NCBI GenBank assembly: GCA_019614645.1
Contig: JABWDB010000006.1
Location: forward strand, 1,426,001 to 1,490,000
From: Stratiolaelaps scimitus
Taxonomy: Eukaryota; Arthropoda; Arachnida; Mesostigmata; Laelapidae
Length of the DNA: 64,000 bases
Direction of reading: 5' to 3'
This document shows, one piece after another, positions 48,210-60,469 of this stretch; the stretch's first letter is position 1; each line of letters starts with the position of its first letter. Below the pieces are notes generated by a model. It was not told the origin of the DNA and made no database searches. It saw only the letters and a program-made list of their open reading frames with translations. The translations under genes and the position numbers were made by a program.

Positions 48210-51200
48210 ACGCCGTGGAAAGAAATGGCCTGAAGGAAAGACGTTTTCGATTAGACTATTTGTTCCTCGATCGTACAAATACAAGTGTTGTATGATGCCG
48301 ATGTTACAAATCAACATTTTGTCATCGACAAATACTCCGGTGCACGCCTTTATCAAATATATAGTACTACAAGTATGGTAGTACATACGACAAACCGAAA
48401 TATCTCCGACTGAAAAGTCGTAGGGACCTTGTTTCATTTTTGTCCGGAGGGATGAAACGCGTTACGCGAGAACGGGCACCACCTTTAGGTGTGGGCCCGA
48501 ACAGTGTCGGAGTCGCCGTAAATGAGCGCCAAGCTAGACTACCGGCGTTAACGGCTAAAACTCCAGATTTTCGGTTAGTCTGAAAGCCTCTGTATGCCAG
48601 CCTCTCTCAAGCTTCCCCCCACGAAGGACCTCGACGATATTCTCGCACGCTGAATGGCGTCCAGCTAAACGCAAAAGTGTTACTACAATTCCCAAACGAG
48701 ATTGATTAGAATGAATTACAACGAAGCCAAGATAGCAGTGGCCGACTGCAGAATGTGTGATTAGTCAGGCGGATTATCAGGCAAGCCTATACTTATTAAG
48801 CTTGCTATGATCAGATGCAGCAACGCGTGGCATACGGCTAATCAATAGCTGCATTAACTACGCCTTTGGAGCTGTTAACCTAACTGCCTTACAACGAATA
48901 GATCTGCCCAATACAATACAAAGTTATTTCCTTATCAACGAACCAAACGTGCACACGTTGTGAATTCTATCGTATGGCATAACGCAAACATTATGGCATT
49001 CGCTGACTCTCTCTCTTTCCGATTGTGAGTTCGAATCGCGGCGCGCAACAGGATCCTCTCTTCCTGAATGCAAAACTGATGTGTGCCAGCTCATCTCTAG
49101 CACGTGGGCAATGGGAGAGGTGGGGAAGGGTGGTAGATTTTCGTCGTTGTCTAATGAATGAGTTTTTCATCCCCGGATGATGTTAGTCGACGCACTCGAG
49201 CGGCAATCGCACTGAAATAAATCGAAGGTTGGTGGACACCGAAGTCTAACTGACATCTAGCACAATGGACCTGAAGCTAAAAACAGAATTATCTTGCTCA
49301 GCTTACTAGTGGCGCATTCAGCTGTATCTGGTATTAGCTTTGCGCGCATGACTGCATGTATGTTCAAAATGAGCAAAAATGAGGTCACGTCAAGGGTGCT
49401 ATTAACGGCGGATCACACATGCAGGCTGTAGATGATCACCAGCAGAGCTTACAGCGTACATGTAAAATGTATTGTTTTTGACTGAGTTTCGAGTTTAATC
49501 GAAAACTGAATTATATTTGAAAGGAACAGATCTATACTTGAGCAGTAGGATGCCCAAACAAAGTCAAACGAGAGAGCGAGCATCTCTGATCAGGTTAGTA
49601 ACGAACAACAGAAGTAACACACCTAATCCACTTGAAGATACTTGCGGGCAAAAAGGCTAATGCGCCCGTCACCCTCTTAGTGGTTCTGAGTTTTTGGCTC
49701 TTGCTGTTGGAAGTGGCACGGTAGACAGCCTATACACGTCGTTCGGAGATAAGCCGATAACAGTACGAGCACATGTGAATAATCCTGCATTTTACCTGCT
49801 GTTGGTGGTGCTAGCCGGAGACGTGAAGCACTCTCCAGGAAGTCTCGGCCCTGGATGAAACAACACGTAGTTAACCAATTGAGACATCTCTCGCATCTTG
49901 TCTAAGGCCGCCCGCGGTTTACCCTACAAACTGTTTGGTTTGGTGGGGAGACATTTGCGTTTACGCCTCTCCTCATGTAAAACGAATCGCTTAGCGGTGT
50001 GTTCCACTAAGACATAGATGAGCGAGCACCTGTGGTGTGCTCCGATCAATATCTAGTGGTTCGATCGTCAACCAGTCGAGTAAAGGCCGAACCAGCAACA
50101 GGCAGTATGCAACGGGGGCGTTGTGTTCTCGTACCGCAAATAAACACACAGACGAAGACAACTGAACGCACGAGACCACAATATGCTTCAGTCATTGCCT
50201 CACGGACCCCGTCGATTGTTGGAACGCACCCAAATATATTTCAGCTCTCGCTCGCTACTGGAGTCGTGTTTACAACCAACTAAGTACTCGCTGCGGACGC
50301 GAAGATTCTTCGTAGAGATCTGTTTTCTAGGCCCACCGGCGGCTAAAGTACTTCATTGGCAAAGCCTACCCATCGCAGGAGACTGTGAAACGACACTTAA
50401 CCTTGGCTGTAACAATTTAAGAAGACGAACAACTCAAGCTCCCTTGTTTGTATCGACATTTGTGCGGATAAGCAAATGACTGTGTTCTTGCAAGGGCTGG
50501 AATATATGGAATATGTATAAACACGTCATACCCTATGCAATATCATTACAACGATGAGGTAACAAAATGAGTTGACATGTATGCCATGGTCAAGGGGTCA
50601 CTTCAGATCGTCTGAAGTGGATGAGTCCCAGATACCCAAATTTTAAATCTGAATCAGAGATGCTGAATCAATGGTTGTCTATGGCGAGAACATTGGAGAC
50701 GAAAGATTTGACGATAAAAGGAGGATACTAACCTTGAGAATGGATGTCTACGACCACGGTGTCAACGTTTAACGTAATGCTTATTCCTATTCTCATACTA
50801 GGTCGAAAAACATGCACGCATTGTCGCTTGCTTCACACAGATCAGCCTCGGCCGTGAGAAACACAGACATGCATCAAGTAAACTGTGAATGGTTAGAACA
50901 TTAGAGATAATCATAGATAAAGACAATTTATAAATTAAAAATTATACATTTATAATATTATCACCACATCGTGCCTTTGGAAGCCTTAAGCCCTTACAAT
51001 AAAAAATATATATATATTCTATAATATATATATATATATACTTCTACTAAATCATCTTCGCGTGATTTCCACGAATCTGAAATCGTGGCACATATGTCCT
51101 GTGTGTTCCATAGGACCTGTGTGTGGTTTATTTGACTCGCTGTATTTGTCAACCTATATTAAACAGACACCCAGTTAGAGAGGGAGAGAGAGAGATAGAG

Positions 51201-52130
51201 GGGCTTGGATGGCGTAAACGCCGTCGACTACTTTCCAGTCTGGTCTAGGCCATGTCACATAGATGATTGTAACTTTGAAGCCTATTCCTGAGTGGGCAGT
51301 CAATGATAGAGGGGTTCCCTGCCGCCGGTTGCTTCCTTGTTTTTCTCTAGGTGAGGTATCATATGTTAGGAGAGTTTTCAATGTCACCTTCAGGCAAAAG
51401 CCAAGAAGAGACATCGTCGTCGTGGGAGTCTACTTAATGCGTCTGTTGTTGCTGCTACTAGTGCTGCTCCAGCGGAACATCAGCGACAGCCAGTCTCCAT
51501 CACCAGCTTAGACCTCCCGCCGACCTGTGCTCGGGCTACGAATGGCGATAGCGAAAAACGGCCGTTGGTGACCTGAAACCTCTTAAGATGAGCCTAATCC
51601 TTAGGCTTCTTCCATCGTTCTTAGACTAGCGAGGCTACATTACTGCACCTGTCCTTGACAGCGGCAGCTCGAACGCTGTTGGCTAAGGTACCACGACGGT
51701 ACGCGACGAGTTTGAACGCTGGCCGTCCTCTCATCCTCATCCAGGTATGTCTCATCGTGTCCGCCGCTGCGCGGAGAGATACTGCGTAGTGTCGGTGATG
51801 TCGTGGTTTCTCTTGCTGTGGCTGTTAGGTCTACAGTTCAGATGAGCAAAAGTCAACTTCTGTGAGATCAACTTCTGAAGCTGCCACCACTATCTAAGCT
51901 GGCATCGGTCAGGCCACCCGAGGCGGTCTCCCGCCGTCCCACGGCCAATTGAAGTAGTAGTTGTTGTTGTAGTAGTAATATTCGTCATAGGAAGGAGTAA
52001 GGAAACCCAAAAGCACACGCCTGATCAGAATGACCTATTAAGCTAGTGAGTGAGCTCCGCTGCTGCCGAGGGTCAACCTTGAATTTTCGTTTTGTATCAC
52101 ATGTAAGTTTACCGGCAAGCGAATAATGGC
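48210..52130. other. Intergenic with one possible SINE head
   Basis: Apart from the SINE-like box B at 49025, I see only TA runs at 51005-51041 and a small perfect hairpin at 50598-50618 (CACTTCAGA stem). No gene is recognised. Confidence 0.4.
48985..49060 (+). mobile_element. Possible tRNA-derived SINE head
   Basis: A box B match GAGTTCGAATCGC at 49025-49037 follows a degenerate box A-like TGGCATTCGCTGA near 48993. A C/T-rich run fills the anticodon-arm position. No A-tail was found nearby. It is weaker than the SINE at 20775. Confidence 0.35.
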
Positions 52131-52139
52131 TTGACACCA

Positions 52140-55130
52140 GAAAATGGGTTGCAGCCGTCACCGTCACCGCTGCTGCAACACTCAAGTTAGAACGACTTAC
52201 GCTGTAGGTCGAAGCGGAGGTAGGACGAAGGGTTATCCCGCCGAGGCGTCGCTCGCTGCCGGGAGAGATGTTGGTGTATGGAGGCGGGGTGAAGTTGGCT
52301 GCTGCGCAGCACGTAGTACCCTCGATCCTTCACGCTTGCGTCCACTCGCTTTCTCTACAACACACACACACACAGACACCTCAACTAGCGCAGCAGAAGG
52401 CGCCTGTGACGTGACGGGACCGCGAAACTTTGTCTGGTGGCTCCTTTCGCTCTGGCGCAAGGAGCCACCGACAAGAGGCTTCCTCGTCATTTTCACCTTT
52501 TTCACCACTAGGAGCAGGAGTGTCGACCTGCCGCCGATATCCTGAATTTTCAGAGCGAGCAGCAGAGGCAGCGCGCGGATGCGAGACCATCCCGAACGAA
52601 GCTTTTCGGGCCCGTATCCCCGAGGTGGCCGTCTCCGCTAGCGAATGGCGGACGGAGATAGCTCGCTTGCGCTTCACACTTTTCTTCGCCGTCATCATCA
52701 TCTTCTTCATTTTTTTTTCTGCATAGAGGACCGAGCCTAACGTCCGTCTGCTCCTTATGTCGGCAGCAGAGAGCAGACAAATTAATGATATTGCTGCCGC
52801 CGCTTCTGCGGCTGCTGTTGCCGCTATCCAAAACCATCCTAAAGCAGCCCATCTCTTGCCGGCTCGACGGGACACTGGGTCCTCGAACCAGTGGCCCTAC
52901 AGCTACGGGAGTACTGCTACTTTGCTCGTGCTTGAAGTACCGCTTGAACGTACCCGTCCGTCCGCTTGGCCACCGATTCACCGGCGAATGTAATACTCTT
53001 CGAGCGGCTCATCGCAAGCAACGGCAAACTAAAATGAGAGCGGAGAACGCAGAAAAGTGGAGACGGCATCAGTGAGAAAGGCGACCGACGACAAGGGAAC
53101 GATAGAGACCACGTTTCCACGCTAACGCCACCACCTCACAGAGGACGGATGGCTAATAAGCAGCAGCAGCAGCAGATGATCAGGAGGTGATGTTGTTCTG
53201 TGCATGAAAGTGACGGGTAGCAATCTAGCTAGCTGCTTAGGTGATTGAGTGGACATCGGGAGGCTGGAAATAGTGAAAATTAAAATGAGGGCAAAGCTTA
53301 CCGCGACGCGCATTGAGACATGTACTAATTAACAGGATAGGTGATACGGCTGCGATGTACATATATGTCGATTGGAATAATCGGTGTCTGTATGTGCATC
53401 ATATGTATAAGGTGTATCGATGGCTCCGATATACGTATAATTATATTATATTATATATAGTACTATTATATAATTTTATGAACATTCATAATTGGGTACG
53501 ATACATTTGTGTTATGTCATAAAAGGGGGGATTCGATCGTAATATGCGATACCGCTGAGGAATTGGCTCGACCATGGTGTGTACCTTCCTGTTCGTATAG
53601 AGAAGGAAAGTTGTCCTCTTAAAATTGGCACTTTATACATTACTAACGATTATAATTTAGTGTTCACAGTGGTGCCAACTGCCGATCCTTCGGTGAAGAA
53701 CGGTCACTGTCTTCAAATCAGATTAGGCGCCTAAAAGTCGGACATGCAAAAAGGCCAGCTCAGCGTCCGACAAATTTCGTGCCGTCGACGAGAACGAGCC
53801 AGGCAAATCCCATTCGCGACCTGTTATCAACCTATCAGCGGTTGATAGCAGCGGCTAACGGCCGGAATGTTCACAATGGGGAAATTTCTAGGCGGTCCAT
53901 GTTTCGCGATAGGGGCCCGGCCGCCTCAGACACTGGCCTCGATTTTTCTTCATTTAAACACGACCCGTGGTCATCGCTGCGAAGCGAACGCAAATCGTCC
54001 GATGCTGTGTCCGTGACCCAATCGTTAAATGTTCTTTCTACTCGTTGTAACTTAATTGAATATCATCGAGTCAAGTCATTCATTATCCGGTCAGCGACGC
54101 AAGGTCGCCAGCCGCAACTGTGCTGAGGCTTAGTTAACCACAACGGTGATGCCGTTTATCGGCTGCACGGCACAGTACAATACGCGCATGCGAACGAAAC
54201 GCCTACAACTCGCTGATCCGGCCAGTGCTGCTGCTGCTGCTGCTGAGGCTGCTATTATCACAAGCGGATCATATGCATCGATTCCAAATTGAGACATGAC
54301 CAACGGAGCGCGCCGTCCGCGCCACGACCGAAGCGGCCACCGCCGACGCATTTACCGCATACACCTTCGTTAATCATGATTATATCATCATATGCAGCCT
54401 CGTACTTCGTGAAAGCCACACGTAATAGGTGAACGAATCTGTTTCGCTTAGGGTGCTCGGCTCAACAGTGCTGTATCTGTGTTTTGTGTTGACGTCGAAA
54501 CTCGTCGAATGATTGCTCGCCTCTAATCTTTGTCGATCGTTGAGTAGCGGTACTCGTAGGTGACAAACCATTAATCACTACGGGGCTAGCTGGACGAGCG
54601 ACGGGAGTTATGTTGTCAAGTTAATCGAATCTAATGAACGAACGTCGGCGGTAGTATCTTGCTGTATCAGGCCGTGCCGGTGCCGGCGCTGCAGCGGCTC
54701 TCTGGCCCCGTTAGTCTGTCTGTTGGCCCGTTGGCTGGTTCGTTCGCCGGTGCATGAGCGGGTGCACATTGAGAGATCGTCTTGGTACTCTCGTTTGCCG
54801 ATGGACAGCAGCGGAACCAGGAAAGAAGAGAGAGAGAGAGAGAGAGAGAAAAGAGTGGACTCATTCGTTGATGAGGACGATGACGATGGCAGCGTTAAGG
54901 AGAAGGGGAATGATGGCTGATGATGCTGGCGGTGAGGCGCGCTGAGGTGAGATGTTGGCGGTTATGGCGAGTTAGCCGACATCACAGCCTTGATGAGGTC
55001 GTGAGCATCACACCCCGTAACTACCACCACCACCGCCGTCGTCGTTATCATCGTCATAGACATCAACATCACTGCTGCTTCCACTCGTCAAGTTGAAGTG
55101 CAGAAGAAGAGGAATTGAGGTGCTATATAG
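52140..55130. other. GC-rich blocks with triplet and GA repeats
   Basis: It contains (CA)n at 52358-52372, GCA/CAG triplets at 53161-53174, GCT triplets at 54228-54246 and (GA)n at 54826-54850. Overlapping frames on both strands (for example 52381-52875, minus) are Ala/Lys/Arg-rich and unrecognised. A better-looking open segment with a possible acceptor at 53660-53669 is in the findings. Confidence 0.35.
54826..54850. repeat. (GA)n microsatellite
   Basis: About 12 GA units. Confidence 0.9.
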
Positions 55131-55139
55131 GTAGCTATT

Positions 55140-58100
55140 CGTGGCGCTTGTGATGAGGTGAGAGAGCCGGACGATGCGATGAGGCCGTATCGCGGCTGTG
55201 TTCGGGGCCGGGCAATACCGGCGATTTCACTTGCTCGCTCGGCCATACACTTACCCATATACTATGCACCCATTCGCTACTCGCACCTCGGCACGTTCGC
55301 TGCGAGTCGCCGATGTAGCGAGAGGCTTTCTTCGTCTTCGCGAGATTGGCAACGTAGTCAGAACATCGGATGCTGGCCAACGGTGTCGGGCTGCCGACCG
55401 CTTCGAAGTGAAATACATCTCAGAAACACTGCAGCACTCAAGCACAGAAACGCAGTTACTCGCGTACAAGATTGTAGGGGTACATAGCAATCTCTAGTTG
55501 CTTAAGTGCCAAGTGCACAATGCAGATGTTAGTCTAGGTCGGGCACCATTATCTGTTGAGTAGTGGGCTATGCAGATGGATACGGTGAGCGTTTTCAAAG
55601 ATGGCTAAGTAGGTCAACGTTTCTATTATAACCTGGAAAAACCGGTATAATCAAGCCAGGCTATATATTATAGATAGAGACAAATAATAATTGGTTGCTT
55701 CACGTATATGCGTATATCGGTGCACGACCAAGCGGATCTGCTTTGAATTGTGTATTTAGGTATGCGGCTTCCTGAGTAGCCAGCATAAATATTGTATTAT
55801 ACGCCTCGCAGAGATACGACATCAATCTAATAATCAAACGTTCACAGGAACACCGAACACGCAAAACGAGTTAACCGACCATCAATATAAATCGATCATC
55901 TACCATAGTACTATTCGAAACTGCCCGCGTTTGTCGTCCGTCTGTCGAGTTGTTTGCGAAGCTGTTGAAGGCGAAACACTATAAAAGTGCAAACATTGTG
56001 CCAGTTCGAAGCAAACTGTCACTGATCCCTCAATTATGATGCAACTCCCAAGCAGACGCAACGTTCAGAAAGCACGCTATATTTATTGATCCTCGAAATC
56101 TATCTATCCCGTCAAACATATCCCACAACACGAATACAGATCATACTGATGGTATCCCTGTCGCAGCCTCGCGATTGGCATGGAAAACGCTATCTCAATT
56201 GATTATTATGTTGTATCGCCGTCTTTAATTGGCACATTGGCTAAATCGCACTGTCATTGCTTGAACATCTCTGTAGCAGCAGATTGCCAACGATACCTGT
56301 CAACTGGCGGCTGGCGGTAATGGCAACGGCTCTCTCTCTTTCTCGTTCTCTCGAGCCTTCTCTGTTCATGTGCGTCGCTTCGTCGAATACTTTTGGCGTT
56401 TCGTGCTGTTCTTTATCACAAGCAGTGGAAAAAGGAGAATCCCGCCACTACGGGTTGTCTAAATGTTCGCAGACAAATGGAGCGTTCCACCGCAACTCGT
56501 TGGGTAATTTCCGCGCACGAGCGGGCGCTCGCCGCCTCCCTGCGCTAAATACGGCACCGCCCATCGCCGGCCCTGTTCGTCGCTCCGTTCTACGAGTTCA
56601 TCTTGTTCCCCCTCGACGTTTTGGTTTGCCTCCGCTTTCCGTACGCGCTACGTGCGGCGCTCCTGACGTTGCCGGATAGCGCAAATCAAACACGACGCGA
56701 GCAGCAAACGTTTAGGGAACGAGCAACCGCAGGGCGGCTCTGTCAGCCCTCTGCTACGACAATCCGCGCGGTCTCGACGCTCGTTGGAGAAGGCTGCGGC
56801 AGCGAGCACTCGAGCAGTACCCTTTCTAGGTTGTCCTTGTCTTCTTCCTTACGAAGCAGAACAGGGACTAAGGCAAAGCCACACGAAAATAATATATTTA
56901 TCTTGCTCTTCGTCGCTATATACGCACGGGCTTCGGGTCAGCTTCGTTGATGCGGCCCCCTTACGAACGCCATGTCGATGGGAGGACGCTGGGGTAGTTT
57001 GTCAAGACGAGCAGATTGGTGAACAAGTTGGCCGTCACTTCTTGTTTGTGCTTCGTCCGCCGTCGACGCCGTTTACGTTGCCCGCTTGGCATACGTACAC
57101 ATACACGACGAGTTGCGGGGACGACAACATCTACGTGGTCCTGCCGTCCGGACGAATCTGTATCCAACTAGGCCAGCTGGAAATAGTGGCTGGCAAGGTT
57201 GGTTCCATCGCCTTCGTCGATGTCGCGCCTGTTCGTCTTAATCGGTTTTTCGTTCACGGTAATATTGTCCTTCCGACTTCTAATTGCCAGCAGCGGCAGC
57301 TATCGCCGAGCGACGCGCTACGATATATTATTGGGTAGCACGACTATTATCGTTATTATGTGCATTGTGTCGTTGAGACGATCGCGATTATCAACCGATC
57401 TGAACACCACCCGCAGATTTGACAACGATAATGCTCGCGCGCGTGTGGATCTGCAACTTCGACTTTGACGATCGAGACCACGCCGGCAGGCCTACCTGCA
57501 CAGCGAGTTCTGGACCATCATACGAAGTGGCCGTCACCACGCCGGTTCGTTCTGTGATTATCTTGGCGACAGCTCAGGGTGATATATGGTCACAAGACGA
57601 CACAGGCACCGGTACGTAGAGAGACATAATTGTCAGCAGTGAAGGCACTCAGAGCCGCGCACGAAGCGCAGGAGTACACAGTGAACATATACCGGCGAGG
57701 CCAATGGTAAACCAATGGGCGAAGAGACTAATGGGTGAGTATATCTATCAATTTTGTGTGTAAAAGACACACACACACTTCAAGGGGGCATCAATATTAG
57801 AGAGTGTACGGGAGAAATGAACGGATGGCTGGTGGTACAGGAGAAGCAGCCACACGGTGGCATTGCGCTGGTATTGACCGAGAGCCGTTTGGAGATCGCA
57901 ACATCGGCGTCTTTGAGGAGGAGTCGATTTCGAAAGACTACATTTCTGTCGACCAACCGCCAGCAGAGTGCAGTTCGTGTGCCGAGATCGTGACTGATTC
58001 CGACATCGTCAGAATCCACTTGGCTCTAACCAGCGCCACCATCCCCTCTATCAGAACATGTACCACGGCACAATACCTGAGGTTAGATGCATATATACGA

Positions 58101-58190
58101 ATTTCTGAAATAAATAAGCCAATAATTGCTCTACTGCACGCTTCTAACGAGGCTCAATCGACAGAGTTAATGATTATCTCAGCCACCGGA
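55140..58190. other. No recognised gene
   Basis: The composition is mixed. A TATAAAAG at 55980 (+) is followed only by a very short frame. Frames at 56784-57338 and 57804-58331 have no known motif. A donor-like GG|GTGAGT lies at 57734/57735. Confidence 0.35.
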
Positions 58191-58199
58191 AGACCAATC

Positions 58200-59355
58200 G
58201 CGCCACTTGTACACGCGCTCATCCGTTCGGTGTATTGGCTTCTTGACAAAACCATTCGCTCTGGCCCGCTCTTTTTTTTTCCATCCTGTTTTAGCCTTTT
58301 TCTCGTTCGCTATCCAGCTAACCATGAATGACAAAAGTGGCGCATTCAGCCAGCTGGCGTACGTAAGCTTCTGCAAGGCGCATCGTTTCAAAATATATTT
58401 AATAACTTCAGCAGCCTGCGAACGCCAACGCTCGCCAATAATGATTTCACGGAGGCAGCAGCAAGCAACTCATGTGGAGAGAGCACAGCCGACTGCACCG
58501 AAGTCGTCCACCGTCCTCATTCGCCTCTCTCCCCGCAGTAGTCCGATTTGCCACGCCCGACCATCTGACCATCTTCGGGCTAACCCCCTCAGACCCCCCC
58601 CCCACGCTGTCTGCTTCGCTGCTCGCCTTTCGGTCTTTCGTTCCTCTTCTTCTGGTGCTTCCACATCTTTCCTTTTCCTAGTTTTGCCCTCCTGCCTGCT
58701 GGCCAGCAGGCAGTTCGAACGACGGAGAAGGGCCTATCCGAACCCTATCGCCTTACCTAGTGAGGCCAGCGTCCTTCACTTCGCTGCTAGTGGTAATAGT
58801 AGCAGTCGCGGTGGTTGGCGGCGGAGGCGGCGGCGGCGGCGGCGGTGGTGGTGGTGGTACTGGTGGACGACGGATGCTCTCTGTTGCAGAGAGGCCCCTT
58901 GTGGAATGGGGCCCGCTGCCACCGTCTGCTACCATTGCCAGAGGGTGGGTTGACGTCGGGGAGTCGGCCGGCCGGCGAACAGGCAGCCAGCCACACAGGC
59001 AGGGAGGCAGCCATCCTGTTGCACGACGTGCTCTTTCGAGCGAAGCGAGCACTGAACGGACGCTTTTTGTGCCTCTTCGTCGTCCCCGAACGGCTGCCCC
59101 GCAGCCGTCAGTGGCCGCCGTAGCCGCTGGCTGGGAAGAACCGCTCTGGCGACGGTGGCCGTGGCGGCGGTGGCTGCAGCAGCGGAGTATGGGGGCGGGC
59201 CGTTCTTCCACTACCGCCGCACGACCTACCAACCACTGTTACTGCTTCTACCGACTGCCGCCACAGTATAGACGAGACCGCTGCTACTGCCGCCGCCACA
59301 ACCACCGCCCTGAGCATTGCTCCCTCTTTGCGACTACAGCCCCTGGATAGGAAAG
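58200..59355 (+). other. Candidate 5' untranslated first exon (upstream limit unknown)
   Basis: This GC-rich, stop-poor DNA ends at a consensus 5' splice site, GAAAG|GTAAGTAG, at 59355/59356. It includes a GGC/GGT triplet array (58818-58859). The open frame 58760-59350 stops five bases before the donor, so if this is an exon its 3' part is probably untranslated. The transcription start cannot be placed. Confidence 0.3.
58818..58859. repeat. (GGC)n/(GGT)n triplet array
   Basis: GGC triplets run into GGT triplets. They encode poly-Gly, poly-Pro or poly-Ala depending on the frame, which explains several spurious long frames. Confidence 0.92.
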
Positions 59356-59550
59356 GTAAGTAGGCAGGCATCGAATTCCCGCGGGACGGAACAAGGAAGA
59401 GAAGTAGGTGACCGACCCTGGCCGCCTATCAAGGGGACAGCGGCAGCGCAGGAGCAGGAGCAACATATAACGATACTTTGCCATGCTATAGCCTTTTTCG
59501 TTCCGGTAGTGATGATACTCATCTCTCTTTCTCTCTCCTCCCCCCTCTCC

Positions 59551-59587
<37 letters not shown>

Positions 59588-59594
59588 ACCACAG
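59356..59594 (+). other. Candidate 239-bp intron
   Basis: It begins GTAAGTAGGC and ends in a long pyrimidine tract (a CT array from 59522) followed by CACCACAG at 59594. An alternative acceptor, CTCCGCAG, lies at 59613. A near-perfect donor, an unusually long polypyrimidine tract and a typical arthropod short-intron size make this the best splice pair I can see in the window. Confidence 0.4.
59522..59586. repeat. CT-rich tract with (CT)n core
   Basis: A pyrimidine-only stretch with a pure (CT)15 core from about 59554. It may serve as the polypyrimidine tract of the candidate intron. Confidence 0.93.
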
Positions 59595-59731
59595 TTCACC
59601 ACTTTCTCCGCAGTCACGTGTCTACTGGAAGCAGGTCCATTCCAGAAGAGCGCGAAGATATGCCAGCTACGTTCAAAGACTCGCGCACACAACCTTGCAC
59701 AGGAGTTGCCTCCCACGTACACACAAGCCAT

Positions 59732-59762
59732 GAGAGAGAGAGAGAGAGAGACAGAGAGAGAG
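59732..59762. repeat. (GA)n microsatellite
   Basis: GA repeats with one CA interruption, ending at the Kozak region of the ATG at 59766. They are complementary to the CT tract about 145 bp upstream. Confidence 0.93.
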
Positions 59763-59765
59763 AAA

Positions 59766-59831
59766 ATGGAAGGCAGCGGTGCAGCAATGCAAAACGGTGC
59801 TACAACCGCTACGGGTGTCAGCTGGCGAAAA
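59766..59831 (+). CDS. Candidate first coding exon, 22 codons, unrecognised protein
   Basis: The ATG at 59766 has strong context (AAA before, G after). The frame begins MEGSGAAMQNGATTATG and ends in VSWRK at a donor-like AAA|GTGAGA (59831/59832), phase 0. Unspliced, the frame runs on only to a low-complexity Cys/Arg run and stops at 59921. Position after the candidate intron, start context and donor together suggest a real N-terminus. The product is unknown, and I could not find the next coding exon. Confidence 0.25.
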
Positions 59832-60153
59832 GTGAGATGTGTAGTTACCGCTGCGCCTGCTATTGGTGCTGTTGTCGTTGTTTGTTGTTGTTGTTGTCGT
59901 CGTCGTCGTAGGTGGTGGTGATGCAGTGGTCGTTGTCACATTGCTGGGGACTTGAGAGGTATGCTATAGAGGAAGTTGTCGACACCTGCGTTTCCGCAAA
60001 TGCAAATAAGCAAAGGGTTTGTTTGCCCGAGCGACAAAGCAAGACAAAAATCGTGTGCGTGGCCGTGCAGCGGCATAAGCAGCGGTTCCTGCTTTCCACC
60101 ACTGCCGCTTTCATTGTGGGACAGCGCAGTAGCAGCTAGCCCACTGCCATGTC

Positions 60154-60160
60154 TATATAA
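60154..60160 (+). promoter_or_regulatory. Possible TATA box
   Basis: TATATAA lies 38 bases upstream of an ATG at 60192, in a GC-moderate context. A weak initiator could lie near 60183. If used, the leader would be very short. Confidence 0.25.
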
Positions 60161-60191
60161 ATCGGCAGCATAGTCCTAGCAGTAACACAGT

Positions 60192-60464
60192 ATGTGGGCA
60201 ACAGCTCGATTCGGTACAGGACTCCTCTGTTCACTTCTCACCATTGGGTTCGTCGTTCCCGATCGTCAAATGGCTAAAACGAAGGCACCGTGGCAGTCAC
60301 GCTTGCAGCGACGCCTGATCATTGCCTTCTGCTGCTGCTGTTTCTTCTCATTGACAGATGGCTCTGAACGTGTCCTTTATCTCCCCTCACTGTTGCTTCT
60401 AGGAGGCCGAGGCAGGGCCCAGTGCCTCAACGAGCGGTTGATGGGGCAAACGGTTGGACAATAA
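60192..60464 (+). CDS. Possible small secreted protein or first exon (90 codons), unrecognised
   Basis: The N-terminus MWATARFGTGLLCSLLTIGF has the layout of a signal peptide: a short basic n-region, a hydrophobic core and a VVPD turn. A second hydrophobic Cys-rich stretch lies near residues 43-53. The ATG has A at -3 and a TATAA motif at a workable distance upstream. No family is recognised, and 90 codons is well within chance length in this GC-rich block. Confidence 0.15.
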   Translation: MWATARFGTGLLCSLLTIGFVVPDRQMAKTKAPWQSRLQRRLIIAFCCCCFFSLTDGSERVLYLPSLLLLGGRGRAQCLNERLMGQTVGQ

Positions 60465-60469
60465 CAACA

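Noticed and set aside
58207..58953. 248-codon plus-strand open frame
   Set aside because: It runs through poly-T and the GGC/GGT array, ends in an Arg/Trp-rich artefact, and shows no domain.
58753..59350. Long frames on both strands over the GGC/GGT array (poly-Gly, poly-Pro)
   Set aside because: Simple-repeat translations; both strands are open at once.
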